Source: Azoarcus sp. (GTDB taxonomy: Bacteria > Pseudomonadota > Gammaproteobacteria > Burkholderiales > Rhodocyclaceae). Taken from it: DNA of 9,829 nt. A program made the translations under genes and the position numbers. Under the pieces are notes generated by a model. It saw only the letters and a program-made list of their open reading frames with translations. It had not been told where the DNA came from and did no database searches. Positions within the stretch are counted from its first letter, which is position 1. Each line of letters opens with the position of its first letter. Location of the stretch: assembly GCA_023230755.1 (NCBI GenBank), contig JALNWS010000150.1, forward strand, positions 1 through 9,829, in the 5' to 3' direction. This document shows positions 1-7,641 of this stretch, piece after piece.

Positions 1-1298
1 AGGGCACCGGAGACGCGCCACACGCGGTTCATGCCGGCGGCGTAGAAATAGGCGGCGAGGCCGAACTCGGTGTCATTGGCCATGCGGATGGCTTCGGCCT
101 CGTCCTTGAAACGGAACAGCGGGGCGACGGGGCCGAAGGTCTCTTCCTTCGCCACTTTCATCTCGGGTGTGACGTCGGCGAGGATGGTGGGTTCGAAGAA
201 GGTGTGGCCGAGCGCATGGCGCTTGCCGCCGGTCATCAGGCGTGCGCCCTTGGACAGGGCGTCGGCGATGTGTTCTTCCACTTTCTCGACCGCGTTCATG
301 TCGATCAGCGGGCCCTGGGTGGTGCCGGCTTCCAGTCCGTTGCCGACCTTGAGCTTGGCCACGGTAGTGGCGAGCTTCTCGGCGAAGGCGTCATACACAC
401 CGTCCTGTACCAGCAGGCGGTTGGCGCACACGCAGGTCTGGCCGCTGTTGCGGTCCTTGGAAGCGAGCGCCCCTTCGACGGCGGCGTCGAGGTCGGCGTC
501 GTCAAAGACGATGAAGGGCGCGTTACCGCCGAGTTCCAGCGAGAGCTTCTTGATCGTCGGCGCGCACTGTGTGGCGAGCTTGATGCCGATCTCGGTGGAA
601 CCGGTAAAGGTGAGCTTGCGCACGATGGGGTTGGCGGTGAGTTCGCCACCGATCTCGCCGGCCGAACCGGTGACCACGCTGAACACGCCCTTCGGAATGC
701 CGGCGCGCTCGGCCAGCACGGCCAGCGCCAGTGCGGACAGCGGGGTCTGGCTGGCGGGCTTGAGCACCATGGTGCAACCGGCGGCGAGCGCTGGGCCGGC
801 CTTGCGGGTGATCATCGCGGAGGGGAAGTTCCACGGCGTGATCGCGGCGCACACGCCGATCGGCTCCTTGGTGACGACGATGCGCTTGTCTGGCTGATGA
901 CCGGGGATCACGTCGCCGTAGATGCGCTTGCCCTCTTCGGCAAACCACTCGATGAAGGAGGCGGCATAGCCGATCTCGCCCTTGGCCTCGGTGAGCGACT
1001 TGCCCTGCTCGGAGGTCATCAGCACGGCGAGGTCGTCCTGGTTCTCCAGCATGAGCTCGAACCAGCGGCGCAGGATCTTGGAGCGCGCGCCGGCGGTGAG
1101 ACTGCGCCATGCGGGCCAGGCGGCGTTGGCCGCTTCGATGGCGCGGCGGGTCTCGGCCTGGCCCATCTTGGGCACGGTGCCGACGGTCTCGCCGGTGGCC
1201 GGGTTGGTGACGGTGATGGTGGCGCCGGCGTCGGCCGCCACCCATTCGCCGTCGATGTAGCAGCTGGTGCGGAGCAGGCTGGGGTCTTTGAGTTGCAT
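1..1298 (-). CDS. gabD: NAD(P)-dependent succinate-semialdehyde dehydrogenase (GabD-like), C-terminus cut by window edge
   Basis: Aldehyde dehydrogenase superfamily enzyme that oxidises an aldehyde, most likely succinate semialdehyde, to the acid with NAD(P)+ in the cytoplasm. The reading frame is open from ATG at 1298 to the window edge, giving 432 complete codons; E. coli GabD is about 482 residues, so roughly the last 50 are missing. Visible landmarks are the Rossmann segment with TPWNFP (residues 154-159, Asn157), FTGSTEIG (231-238), the general base Glu255 in LELGGNAP and the nucleophile Cys289 in GQTCVCANR. The TCVCANR form with a second Cys two residues on is typical of GabD rather than generic aldehyde dehydrogenases. 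A strong AGGAGG ribosome site precedes the ATG. It is the last visible operon gene, 36 nt after the thioesterase. Family assignment is firm; the exact substrate is inferred, and glutarate semialdehyde is a plausible alternative. Confidence 0.9.
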   Translation of the reverse strand, partial: MQLKDPSLLRTSCYIDGEWVAADAGATITVTNPATGETVGTVPKMGQAETRRAIEAANAAWPAWRSLTAGARSKILRRWFELMLENQDDLAVLMTSEQGKSLTEAKGEIGYAASFIEWFAEEGKRIYGDVIPGHQPDKRIVVTKEPIGVCAAITPWNFPSAMITRKAGPALAAGCTMVLKPASQTPLSALALAVLAERAGIPKGVFSVVTGSAGEIGGELTANPIVRKLTFTGSTEIGIKLATQCAPTIKKLSLELGGNAPFIVFDDADLDAAVEGALASKDRNSGQTCVCANRLLVQDGVYDAFAEKLATTVAKLKVGNGLEAGTTQGPLIDMNAVEKVEEHIADALSKGARLMTGGKRHALGHTFFEPTILADVTPEMKVAKEETFGPVAPLFRFKDEAEAIRMANDTEFGLAAYFYAAGMNRVWRVSGA

Positions 1299-1334
1299 GG
1301 TGATTCCTCCTGAATGTCAGTTATTGGTCTGGAT

Positions 1335-1763
1335 TTACTGGATTTCGGCCAGTGCTTCACGCATTGCGTCGGGTACCCGCAGCGGTCGGTTGGTTTTGCG
1401 ATCGACATACACATGAATGAAGTGTCCGGCAGCGGAAACCGTGTCTTCATCGTTGCGGAACAGGCCGACTTCGTAACGAATGCTGCTGTTGCCGATGCGG
1501 GCAACACGCAAGCCCGCCTGAACCACATCAGGAAATGCTATCGGACTGAAGTAGGAACAAGAGGTTTCGATCACGAGTCCGATGACTTCGCTGTTCTGGT
1601 AGTCGAGCAACCCGCGCTCGATCAGCCACTGATTCACTACGGTATCAAAGTAGCTGTAGTACTGGACGTTGTTTACGTGACCATAGACGTCGTTGTCCAT
1701 CCAGCGCGTGGTGATCGCCTGCACATGCGGGTAGGCGGCGCGGGTCTCTTCCTTTGATGACAT
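1335..1763 (-). CDS. Acyl-CoA thioesterase, 4-hydroxybenzoyl-CoA thioesterase/YbgC-type hotdog fold
   Basis: Small cytoplasmic hydrolase of 142 residues, a normal length for a single-hotdog 4HBT/YbgC-type thioesterase, which cleaves an acyl-CoA to free acid and CoA. The signature is near the N-terminus: RWMDNDVYGHVNN at residues 20-32. By alignment with the Pseudomonas 4-hydroxybenzoyl-CoA thioesterase, the second Asp of the D-x-D pair (Asp25) is the likely catalytic carboxylate. YYSYFD (35-40) continues the central helix. The ATG at 1763 follows an AAGGA site that overlaps the stop of the upstream alcohol dehydrogenase, with a 12-nt gap, so translation is probably coupled. Three hand-counted lines inside the gene (1501-1680) are about 51% G+C, against about 65-67% in sampled lines of the aldehyde dehydrogenase. 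The acyl group is unknown. A role in releasing a short hydroxy acid from CoA, or in clearing dead-end CoA esters, would fit the neighbours. Confidence 0.88.
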   Translation of the reverse strand: MSSKEETRAAYPHVQAITTRWMDNDVYGHVNNVQYYSYFDTVVNQWLIERGLLDYQNSEVIGLVIETSCSYFSPIAFPDVVQAGLRVARIGNSSIRYEVGLFRNDEDTVSAAGHFIHVYVDRKTNRPLRVPDAMREALAEIQ

Positions 1764-1775
1764 ATTGGCGGGTCC

Positions 1776-2930
1776 TTAAAGTACGGAGGCGTAGATCGCC
1801 CGCGCATCGGCTTCGGTGACGTCGCGCGGATTGTTGATCAGCAGACGCTGAATGTTCATGACGTCACGTGCGAGCATGTCCAGGTCTTCGGCCTTCACGC
1901 CGACTTCGCTCAGGCGCTGTTCGAAAGGCATTTCGGCGACCAGCGTGCGCATGGCTTCGATGAAGGCGTCGGCTGCTTCGGCTGGGCTGGCAAAGTTGCG
2001 CTGGGGCAGGATGACCTGCGCCAGCTCGGCGTAGGGCGTTTCCGCCGAGCTGCGGTTGAATGCCAGCACGGGAGGCAACACCAGCGCATTGCTCAGGCCG
2101 TGGGGCACGTGATAGTGCCCGCCCAGCGGATAGGCCAGCGCATGCACCGCAGCGACGGGGGCATTGGCGAAAGCCATGCCAGCCAGCAAGGAACCCTGCA
2201 GCATCGCCGAGCGCGCGGCGAGGTCGCTGCCGTCGGCGATGACCTTGCGGATGTTGTTGTAGAGGAGTTCCAGCGCCTTCACCGCAAGACTGTCGGACAG
2301 CGGGTTCTTCTTGTGGCGCGAGGTGTAGGCCTCGATCGCATGCACCATGGCGTCGATGCCCGTCATGGCGGTGACCCGCGCCGGCAGACCGACGGTCAGC
2401 GTGCCGTCGAGCACGGCGATGTCGGGGTAGAGAATGGGCGATACGACGCCTTTCTTCTCCTGCGTCGGCGTGGTGACAATGGCGATTGGCGTGACTTCCG
2501 AGCCGGTACCGGCGGTGGTCGGTACCTGAATCAGCGGCAGGCGCGGACCGCGCGCAAGCCCGATCCCATAGACTTCAGTCAATGTCTGCGGTGCGCCTGC
2601 AAGCAGGGCGACAAGCTTTGCGGTGTCCATCGAACTGCCGCCACCAAAGCCGATGATGCCGTCTGCCCCGGCGGCGCGGGCGGCCTCGGTTGCGTTCAGC
2701 ACCGATTCCTCAGGTGGATCGGCCAGCACGTCGGTGAACACGGTGGTGGCAACGCCGGCTGACTTGAAGCCTTCGAGCGCAGAATTCAGCACACCGGCCT
2801 CGATCAGACCGCGATCGGTCACGATCATCGCGTGACGCATGCCAAGTTCCTTCGCCAGCTCACCCAGACGCGCTGCAGCGCCTGTTTCGCACACGATCCG
2901 GGGCGTGGTTTCAAACACGAAATTTGTCAT
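1776..2930 (-). CDS. Iron-containing (group III) alcohol dehydrogenase
   Basis: Cytoplasmic NAD(P)-dependent dehydrogenase of 384 residues, the usual length for the FucO/DhaT/AdhB family, interconverting an alcohol and an aldehyde. The N-terminal nucleotide-binding domain carries GFGGGSSMD (residues 94-102) and PTTAGTGSE (137-145). The C-terminal helical domain shows the full metal-ligand set Asp193, His197, His263 and His277, in GIDAMVH, AAVHALAYPLGGH and VPHG contexts, the same order and spacing as in FucO. The active site therefore looks intact. ATG at 2930 is preceded by AAGGAG with good spacing and lies 21 nt after livF. With a GabD-like dehydrogenase two genes downstream, it probably feeds an aldehyde to that enzyme. 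Candidate substrates are 4-hydroxybutyrate, a short diol or a primary alcohol. The family does not allow the substrate to be read from motifs, so no gene symbol is given. Confidence 0.92.
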   Translation of the reverse strand: MTNFVFETTPRIVCETGAAARLGELAKELGMRHAMIVTDRGLIEAGVLNSALEGFKSAGVATTVFTDVLADPPEESVLNATEAARAAGADGIIGFGGGSSMDTAKLVALLAGAPQTLTEVYGIGLARGPRLPLIQVPTTAGTGSEVTPIAIVTTPTQEKKGVVSPILYPDIAVLDGTLTVGLPARVTAMTGIDAMVHAIEAYTSRHKKNPLSDSLAVKALELLYNNIRKVIADGSDLAARSAMLQGSLLAGMAFANAPVAAVHALAYPLGGHYHVPHGLSNALVLPPVLAFNRSSAETPYAELAQVILPQRNFASPAEAADAFIEAMRTLVAEMPFEQRLSEVGVKAEDLDMLARDVMNIQRLLINNPRDVTEADARAIYASVL

Positions 2931-2951
2931 TCTTTTCTCCTTGAGGCGGAA

Positions 2952-3599
2952 TCAGGCGGCTTCGACCACACCGCGTTCGATGCGATAACTGCGGTCGACG
3001 AGGTCGGCGGAATGGACGTCGTCGGATTCGGAAAGCACCACGGACAGGCCTTCGTTGCCCAGGCTCGCGATGACCTCGGTGAGCCGGCGCGAGAGCACCG
3101 GTGCGACGCCTTCGAAGGGTTCGTCCAGCAACAGCAGGCGTCTTCCGGGCATCAGTGCGCGCGCCAGGGCCACCAGCTTCTGCTGCCCGCCACTGAGCTG
3201 CAGCGCGCGGCGCTCCCGGAACTCCGCCACCTCGGGCATCAGCTCGTAGATCCATGCCAGGCGCTGAGGCGCATCCTTGATCCCGTTTGCCCAGGCCGGC
3301 ATCAGGATGTTCTCTTCCACCGTCAGTTGCGGGATCAGGCGGCGGTCTTCCGGCAGATAGCTCACGCCGAGCCCGGCGCGCTTGTAACCGGCTACCTTGC
3401 TCATGTCCTGGTCGTGGATGCGGATGGCGCCGGAATCAATCGGCAGCAGCCCCATGATGCTGCGCATCAGCGTGGTCTTGCCCGCACCGTTGCGTCCGAT
3501 CAGACCAATCATCGCGCCCTCGGGCACTTCCATCTCAACGTCGCGCAGGATGGGAATGCTGTCGATGGACACGTTGAGTCCCCTGATATTCAGCGTCAT
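2952..3599 (-). CDS. livF: LIV-type ABC transporter ATPase, LivF-like
   Basis: Second ATPase subunit of a branched-chain-amino-acid-type (HAAT) importer, acting at the cytoplasmic face of LivH/LivM. At 215 residues it is a little shorter than typical LivF (about 233-240), with the shortening at the C-terminus. Walker A is GRNGAGKT (35-42), followed by the LivF-style YLPEDRRLIPQLTVEENI stretch (81-98), a canonical LSGGQQK signature (135-141) and Walker B LLLLDEP (155-161) continuing as FEGVAP. Where the switch histidine sits in most ABC ATPases, and VEQN in standard LivF, this protein reads LSESDD (189-194). The ATG overlaps the livG stop as ATGA (4 nt), so the two are translationally coupled. 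The family assignment is secure. Symbol reflects subunit type only; the transported substrate is probably not a branched-chain amino acid, given the catabolic neighbours. Confidence 0.9.
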   Translation of the reverse strand: MTLNIRGLNVSIDSIPILRDVEMEVPEGAMIGLIGRNGAGKTTLMRSIMGLLPIDSGAIRIHDQDMSKVAGYKRAGLGVSYLPEDRRLIPQLTVEENILMPAWANGIKDAPQRLAWIYELMPEVAEFRERRALQLSGGQQKLVALARALMPGRRLLLLDEPFEGVAPVLSRRLTEVIASLGNEGLSVVLSESDDVHSADLVDRSYRIERGVVEAA

Positions 3600-4381
3600 G
3601 CCGCGCTCCTTTCTTTGTCTTCGGTCTTGCGACCGTGGCCGTGGCCGATGACGAGTTCCTGCACCTTGGCATCGCCAAACACCTTGGCCGGCACCCCGTC
3701 GCTGATGATTTCGCCGCTGTAGAAGGCGAGTACGCGCGAGACGTAGCGCTCGACGATCTCCATGTCGTGTTCGACGAAAAGCACCGTCACCTTGTGGCGC
3801 CGAACCGCAAGCATCACCGTGTCCATCAGGGGGAATTTCTCTTCCACGCTGACACCGCTGGTGGGTTCGTCGAGCAGCAGCATGCGTGGCTTGCCGATCA
3901 GGGCCATGGCGATGTCGATCAGCTTGCGGGCGCCCTGCGGCACCGCGCTGACGATGGCGTTGCGGTATTGCTGGACGGCGAATTCCTCGAGGATTTCGTC
4001 TGCTCTCGCGATCCGGCTGCGGCTGCGCAGCCCGCCGAGGAAGGACGGGCGTGGCCCCTCCGCTGCGACGAGCGCGATCAACAGGTTGTCGAGCACCGTC
4101 ATCTCGGGAAAGAGCTGGGCCACCTGAAATGATCGCGTCATGCCATTGCGAATGATTTCGCGCGTGCTCTTGCCAACGATGGACTTGCCTTCGAACAGGA
4201 TCTCGCCCGACGAAGGTGGCAGATAGCCGGTCACCATGTTGATGAAGGTGGTCTTGCCGGCGCCGTTGGAGCCGATGACGCCGACCACTTCGCCGGATTC
4301 GATCTTCACATTGAGCTCACGTGCGGCCGTCACCGCGCCAAAGCTTCGATTCAGGCCACGGGTTTCGAGAATGGTGCTCAT
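3596..4381 (-). CDS. livG: LIV-type ABC transporter ATPase, LivG-like
   Basis: First ATPase subunit of the importer, 261 residues, normal for LivG. I choose the ATG at 4381 (MSTILETRGL) over an in-frame start at 4477, which lies deep inside livM; the chosen ATG overlaps the livM stop as ATGA. Motifs are Walker A GSNGAGKT (37-44), Q-loop Gln86 in RSFQVAQLF, Walker B MLLLDEPTSGVS (167-178) and the switch histidine His205 in LFVEHDM. The C-terminal tail is charged and His-rich (GHGHGRKTEDKE). The signature loop is unusual: VPQGARK (147-153) where LivG normally has LSYGQQR, so the conserved Ser is Pro. DEPTSGVS combined with a non-canonical signature appears, from memory, in other proteobacterial LivG relatives, which suggests a subfamily trait rather than decay. 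Confidence 0.92.
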   Translation of the reverse strand: MSTILETRGLNRSFGAVTAARELNVKIESGEVVGVIGSNGAGKTTFINMVTGYLPPSSGEILFEGKSIVGKSTREIIRNGMTRSFQVAQLFPEMTVLDNLLIALVAAEGPRPSFLGGLRSRSRIARADEILEEFAVQQYRNAIVSAVPQGARKLIDIAMALIGKPRMLLLDEPTSGVSVEEKFPLMDTVMLAVRRHKVTVLFVEHDMEIVERYVSRVLAFYSGEIISDGVPAKVFGDAKVQELVIGHGHGRKTEDKERSAA

Positions 4382-5322
4382 GCCGCAGCCCTCCGTTTTC
4401 CGGCGACCAGACTCCACAGGCCCTTGGGCAGGAAGACGATGATGGCCAGCAGCACGAAGCCGAGGATCATCTGCCATGAATGCGGTGCCAGTTCGAGTGC
4501 ATAGGTGCGCACCAGCGCGAACAGCACGGCAGCGATGAAGGGCGCGGCCACATGCGAAGTGCCGCCGAGCAGGGCGATGAAGACGAACTCACCGGAGGTT
4601 GTCCAGAACGCCATTTCGGGGTCGACATGGCCGGTAGCGAGCGCAGTGAATGCGCCACCCACGGCGGAAATGCCGGCGGCAAAGAGGTAATTGGCGTACA
4701 GGATCCAGCGCGGGGAGAGGCCGAGGAACTCGACCCGGATTTCGTTTTCCTTGATCGCCTCGTTGACGCCCCCCAGACCTGATTTCATGTAACGGTTGAG
4801 CGCGATCGCGATCCCGCCGGCAACGATGACCGTCAGTACGAAGATGACGAGTTTCTGATCTTCGCCCGCAGGCATCCAGCCGAGGAAGGAGACGTCATGG
4901 ACGTTGAATCCGTCGGTCGATCCCAAGGCCTGGTTCTTGACGATGAGGCCGTACAGGATCATCGACAGCGCCAGCGAGAGCATGGCGAAGAAGATGTCGC
5001 GGTAGCGGGTCATCAACAAGCCGAGAATGGCGGCCACGCCCACTGAGGCTGCAACCCCGAGCGCTACCAGCACGAATGCATCGTGGATGTTGAGAAAGGC
5101 ACCACCCATGCCGACGCTGTAGCCGCCGATGCAGAAGAAGAGGCCTTGCCCGAAGGATACGAGGCCGGCACGCATCTGGATCACGACGCCCTGCACCACC
5201 AGCGCCTTGGCCAGAGCCAGGGTCAGGATGAAGGTCAGCCAGTTTGGCAACAGGAAGGCGGACGCAAGCAGCACGAGTGCCGACACCACCAGCCAGATTT
5301 CTGTTTTATCGAGTTTCAACAT
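4378..5322 (-). CDS. livM: LIV-type ABC transporter permease, LivM-like
   Basis: Inner-membrane permease subunit of 314 residues that pairs with LivH to form the translocation path. It is strongly hydrophobic throughout, with roughly nine to ten predicted membrane segments by eye. LivM hallmarks are GLVSFGQGLFFCIGGYSVG (residues 53-71), FFAMLSLALSMI (111-122), GSTDGFN (134-140) and LLGGTSHVAAP (251-261). The segment GGVNEAIKENEIRVEFLG (about 164-181) is the cytoplasmic coupling-helix region facing the ATPases. ATG at 5322 shares one base with the livH TGA stop (TGATG), and a GAGGA ribosome site sits about 7 nt upstream inside livH. The gene ends in a four-base overlap with livG. Assignment to the LivM family is firm; substrate specificity comes from the binding proteins, not from this subunit. 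Confidence 0.92.
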   Translation of the reverse strand: MLKLDKTEIWLVVSALVLLASAFLLPNWLTFILTLALAKALVVQGVVIQMRAGLVSFGQGLFFCIGGYSVGMGGAFLNIHDAFVLVALGVAASVGVAAILGLLMTRYRDIFFAMLSLALSMILYGLIVKNQALGSTDGFNVHDVSFLGWMPAGEDQKLVIFVLTVIVAGGIAIALNRYMKSGLGGVNEAIKENEIRVEFLGLSPRWILYANYLFAAGISAVGGAFTALATGHVDPEMAFWTTSGEFVFIALLGGTSHVAAPFIAAVLFALVRTYALELAPHSWQMILGFVLLAIIVFLPKGLWSLVAGKRRAAA

Positions 5323-6221
5323 CAGATTTTCCTCGCCAGATCGCGTCCGAAAAGGCCTTGTGGCCGCACCGCGAGCACCAGGGCCATAACGCCGTAGATC
5401 ACGAACAGTTCAATTTGTGGTGCGAGGTGCACTGCTGCTGCCCGGGTGATCCCGACCAGCAGGGCGCCGACGATCGCACCTTCGATACTGCCCAGACCGC
5501 CGACCACGACGACGGCAAACGCCAGCACGATCACTTCGACACCGATGCCGGGCGACACCGAGATCGCGGGGGCTGTCAGTGCGCCGGCGATCGCACCCAG
5601 GGTGGTGCCGACCACGAAGGTTGCAGCGAACATCAACTTCACGTTCACGCCCATGGCGATTGCGATCTCGCGGTCCTGAATCACCGCGCGCAGGACTTTG
5701 CCGGTGTGGGTCCGGTTCAGCGTGAGCCAGCAGGCGGCACCGATCACGGCCGCAACAGCGATCAGCGCAAGGTCGTAATTGGCGAAGGTCAGCTCACCGA
5801 TCTCACTGCGACCGAGCAGGCTGTAGGGCTGGAAGGTGAAATAGGGGTCGACGCCGAAGATGAGCTTGGTGGCATCTTCCAGAATCAGCAGCAGGGCATA
5901 GGTGACGATCACCATCAGGATCTCGTCGCGCTTGTACATGAACTGCAGCAGGCCCTGCTCGATCAGCAGACCCACCACCACGCCGGACACCAGCGCGGCA
6001 CCCAGCAACAAGGCATAGCTCCAGTAGGGCGCGCCTTGTGCGCCGGAGAAATACCAGCCAACGAGAGATGCACCCGTATAGGCTCCGATGGAGTAGAAGC
6101 TGCCATGGGCCATGTTCAGGATGCGCATCACCCCGTAGATCACGGTCAGACCCGCCGCCACCATGAACAACCATGAGGCGTAGATCATCCCGTCGATCAG
6201 AATTGCATAGAGCGTCGTCAT
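5322..6221 (-). CDS. livH: LIV-type ABC transporter permease, LivH-like
   Basis: Inner-membrane permease subunit of the importer. The longest open frame begins at 6296, but its first 25 residues are Pro/Gly-rich and encoded by the intergenic hairpin. ATG at 6227 is only 2 nt from the GGAG site, whereas ATG at 6221 is 8 nt from it, so I start at 6221 (MTTLYAILIDG), giving 299 residues, normal for LivH. Hallmarks are GLTVIYGVMRILNMAHG (24-40) running into SFYSIGAYTG (41-50), the cytoplasmic loop DREIAIAMGVNV (183-194) and VVVGGLGSIEGAIVG (238-252). About eight hydrophobic segments are visible. It is separated from the upstream binding-protein gene by 81 nt with a strong hairpin, and joined to livM by a one-base stop/start overlap. 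Confidence 0.92.
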   Translation of the reverse strand: MTTLYAILIDGMIYASWLFMVAAGLTVIYGVMRILNMAHGSFYSIGAYTGASLVGWYFSGAQGAPYWSYALLLGAALVSGVVVGLLIEQGLLQFMYKRDEILMVIVTYALLLILEDATKLIFGVDPYFTFQPYSLLGRSEIGELTFANYDLALIAVAAVIGAACWLTLNRTHTGKVLRAVIQDREIAIAMGVNVKLMFAATFVVGTTLGAIAGALTAPAISVSPGIGVEVIVLAFAVVVVGGLGSIEGAIVGALLVGITRAAAVHLAPQIELFVIYGVMALVLAVRPQGLFGRDLARKI

Positions 6222-6229
6222 GCTCATTG

Positions 6230-6233
6230 CTCC
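6230..6233 (-). promoter_or_regulatory. Ribosome binding site deciding the livH start
   Basis: GGAG on the minus strand, 8 nt before the ATG at 6221 and only 2 nt before the ATG at 6227. The spacing favours the 6221 start and argues against the longer frame beginning at 6296. Confidence 0.6.
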
Positions 6234-6262
6234 GATGAGAGAGGGGAAAACACGGAAAGGAG

Positions 6263-6289
6263 GCCCCGGCGGAATGGCTCCGCCGGGGC
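6263..6289 (-). terminator. Intercistronic GC-rich hairpin (attenuator or mRNA-stability element) between binding protein and livH
   Basis: A perfect inverted repeat with 11-bp arms, 6263-6273 and 6279-6289, and a 5-nt loop lies 13 nt after the binding-protein stop. The stem is almost all G:C. In transcript direction it is followed by a mixed pyrimidine stretch (CTCCTTTCC, then TTTT about 12 nt on), not a clean U-tract, so it is at best a leaky terminator. Such hairpins behind binding-protein genes commonly stabilise the upstream mRNA, giving more binding protein than permease. Either role would fit; the choice is inference. Confidence 0.6.
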
Positions 6290-6302
6290 AGGTCACGCAG
6301 GC

Positions 6303-7610
6303 TTAGTTACACTGCGCGCCGGGGAAGCCGGCCTTGATCCAGTCGGCTGCAGTGGTGCCGTCCGGCGGGGTCACGCATTCGCCGCTGTAGGATTTCACGT
6401 TGGCAATCGTGGCCTTGTCCGACTTTGCATCGAACTTGTATTCGCCGTAGGCAATGCCCTGCAGCGCCTGATGACCGTTGGCACGCGCCATGCGCACGGT
6501 GCCCGACACGGACTCGAAGCTCAGACCCTTGAAGCTGCGGGCCACTTCTTCCTTGGCCGGAATGACGCCGGGCTTGCCCGCTGCCTTTTCCACCGCTGCT
6601 TTCAGACCCAGGATGGCCTGTGCCATCTTGAATGCAGGATAGGTCGGGTCCATTTCCGCGCTGCTGCGATAAGCGGTGCGGAACCAGGTGCTCAGCGTGT
6701 TTTCCGGCGCGAAGGCACCGAAAGGACCACGCGCACCGATCACCAGGCCATTGGGCGCCTGGCCCTTGAAACGGTCGAGTGCGGACTCGCCACAGGTCAG
6801 GACGGCCGTACGCTTGTCGAACAGGCCGCGGGCGTTGCCCTGGAGCACGAAGGCTTCCATGTCGCCGCCCCAGAAGCTGCTGTGGATCACGTCCGGCTTG
6901 CTGACGCTGAGCGCGGAAATCTCGGCACCGTACTGGCCCTGGAAGAGCTTGGGCAACTGCTCGGTGGTGACCTTGACGCCGGGCTTGAGCTGCTTGATGG
7001 CAGCCGAGAAGTCGCCCCAGGAGTCGTGGCCCCAGGCGTAGTTCTGCTGGATGCTGGCCACGGACTCGAGCTTGCGCCCGCTATCGATGAGATAGCGCGC
7101 GGCGCCGATGTTGTCGATGGCGGCATCGAGGCCGGTACGGAAAACGTAGGTGGGTGCCTTGTTCTCCTCGAACAGGCGCGAGGTGCCGCAGTCGAACAGT
7201 ACCGTCGTGAGCTTCAGCTCTTCCGCCACAGGCGCGATGGCCAGGCAGTCGCCGGACGAGATATAGCCGATGACGGCATCAACCTTGTGACGCTCGGCCA
7301 GGTTGCGGAACTCTTCCACCTGTTTGCTTGCACCACCATTCTCGTCGACGATGACGGTTTCGATCTCAAGACCGTTGATGCCCTTCAGTCCGTAGGGCGC
7401 CGGCACCTTGCCTTCATTGAGCGCATCGATCACGAGCTTGGCGCCGTTGAGCGACGGTACGCCAAACGGGCCAGCAGCCGCGCCGGACAGGAAGGTCACG
7501 ATACCAACACGGAATTTTCCGTTTTCCGCTGCGGTGACCGGTGCCGAAAAACCGATGGCAGCGGCAAGTGCGAGGGCGGTGGGTGCGAGATACGATCTTG
7601 TTCTTTTCAT
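6303..7610 (-). CDS. Periplasmic substrate-binding protein of LIV-type ABC transporter (second of two)
   Basis: Type I periplasmic binding protein (Peripla_BP_6 / LivK-like family), 435 residues, which captures the substrate in the periplasm and delivers it to LivHM. The open frame extends to 7694, but I take the ATG at 7610: it has an AAGGAGG site 9 nt upstream and begins directly with a Sec signal peptide, MKRTRS then a hydrophobic core, with likely cleavage at VTAA/ENG (after residue 28). The mature protein starts FRVGIVTFLSG, the usual first strand of the fold. Other recognisable segments are VDAVIGYISSGDCLAIAPVAEE, NYAWGHDSW and SSFWGGDMEAFV. The pairs GDC/FDCGTS and ECV/QCN contain Cys that could form disulfides. 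It lies 31 nt after the first binding protein, clearly a distant paralogue (compare WGGDMEAF with WGGDFIAF). Ligand unknown. Confidence 0.9.
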   Translation of the reverse strand: MKRTRSYLAPTALALAAAIGFSAPVTAAENGKFRVGIVTFLSGAAAGPFGVPSLNGAKLVIDALNEGKVPAPYGLKGINGLEIETVIVDENGGASKQVEEFRNLAERHKVDAVIGYISSGDCLAIAPVAEELKLTTVLFDCGTSRLFEENKAPTYVFRTGLDAAIDNIGAARYLIDSGRKLESVASIQQNYAWGHDSWGDFSAAIKQLKPGVKVTTEQLPKLFQGQYGAEISALSVSKPDVIHSSFWGGDMEAFVLQGNARGLFDKRTAVLTCGESALDRFKGQAPNGLVIGARGPFGAFAPENTLSTWFRTAYRSSAEMDPTYPAFKMAQAILGLKAAVEKAAGKPGVIPAKEEVARSFKGLSFESVSGTVRMARANGHQALQGIAYGEYKFDAKSDKATIANVKSYSGECVTPPDGTTAADWIKAGFPGAQCN

Positions 7611-7619
7611 CTGGTGTTG

Positions 7620-7626
7620 CCTCCTT
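7620..7626 (-). promoter_or_regulatory. Ribosome binding site of the second binding-protein gene
   Basis: AAGGAGG on the minus strand, a near-perfect Shine-Dalgarno sequence, with 9 nt to the ATG at 7610. It decides the start against the upstream in-frame ATG at 7694, which lies inside the preceding gene. Confidence 0.75.
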
Positions 7627-7641
7627 GGGTAAAGCTTTGTT

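Noticed and set aside
204..1313. Long plus-strand open frame (369 codons) opposite the aldehyde dehydrogenase gene
   Set aside because: It is antisense to a clear GabD-like gene with intact catalytic motifs. The product is Gly/His/Ala-rich with no recognisable domain, as expected for a mirror frame in GC-rich DNA.
2832..3722. Plus-strand open frame (296 codons) opposite livF
   Set aside because: Antisense to an ABC ATPase with intact Walker motifs; no recognisable protein features.
5244..6176. Plus-strand open frame (310 codons) opposite livH
   Set aside because: The translation is full of His, Gln and Asp, the usual antisense image of membrane-protein codons, and shows no domain or ribosome site.
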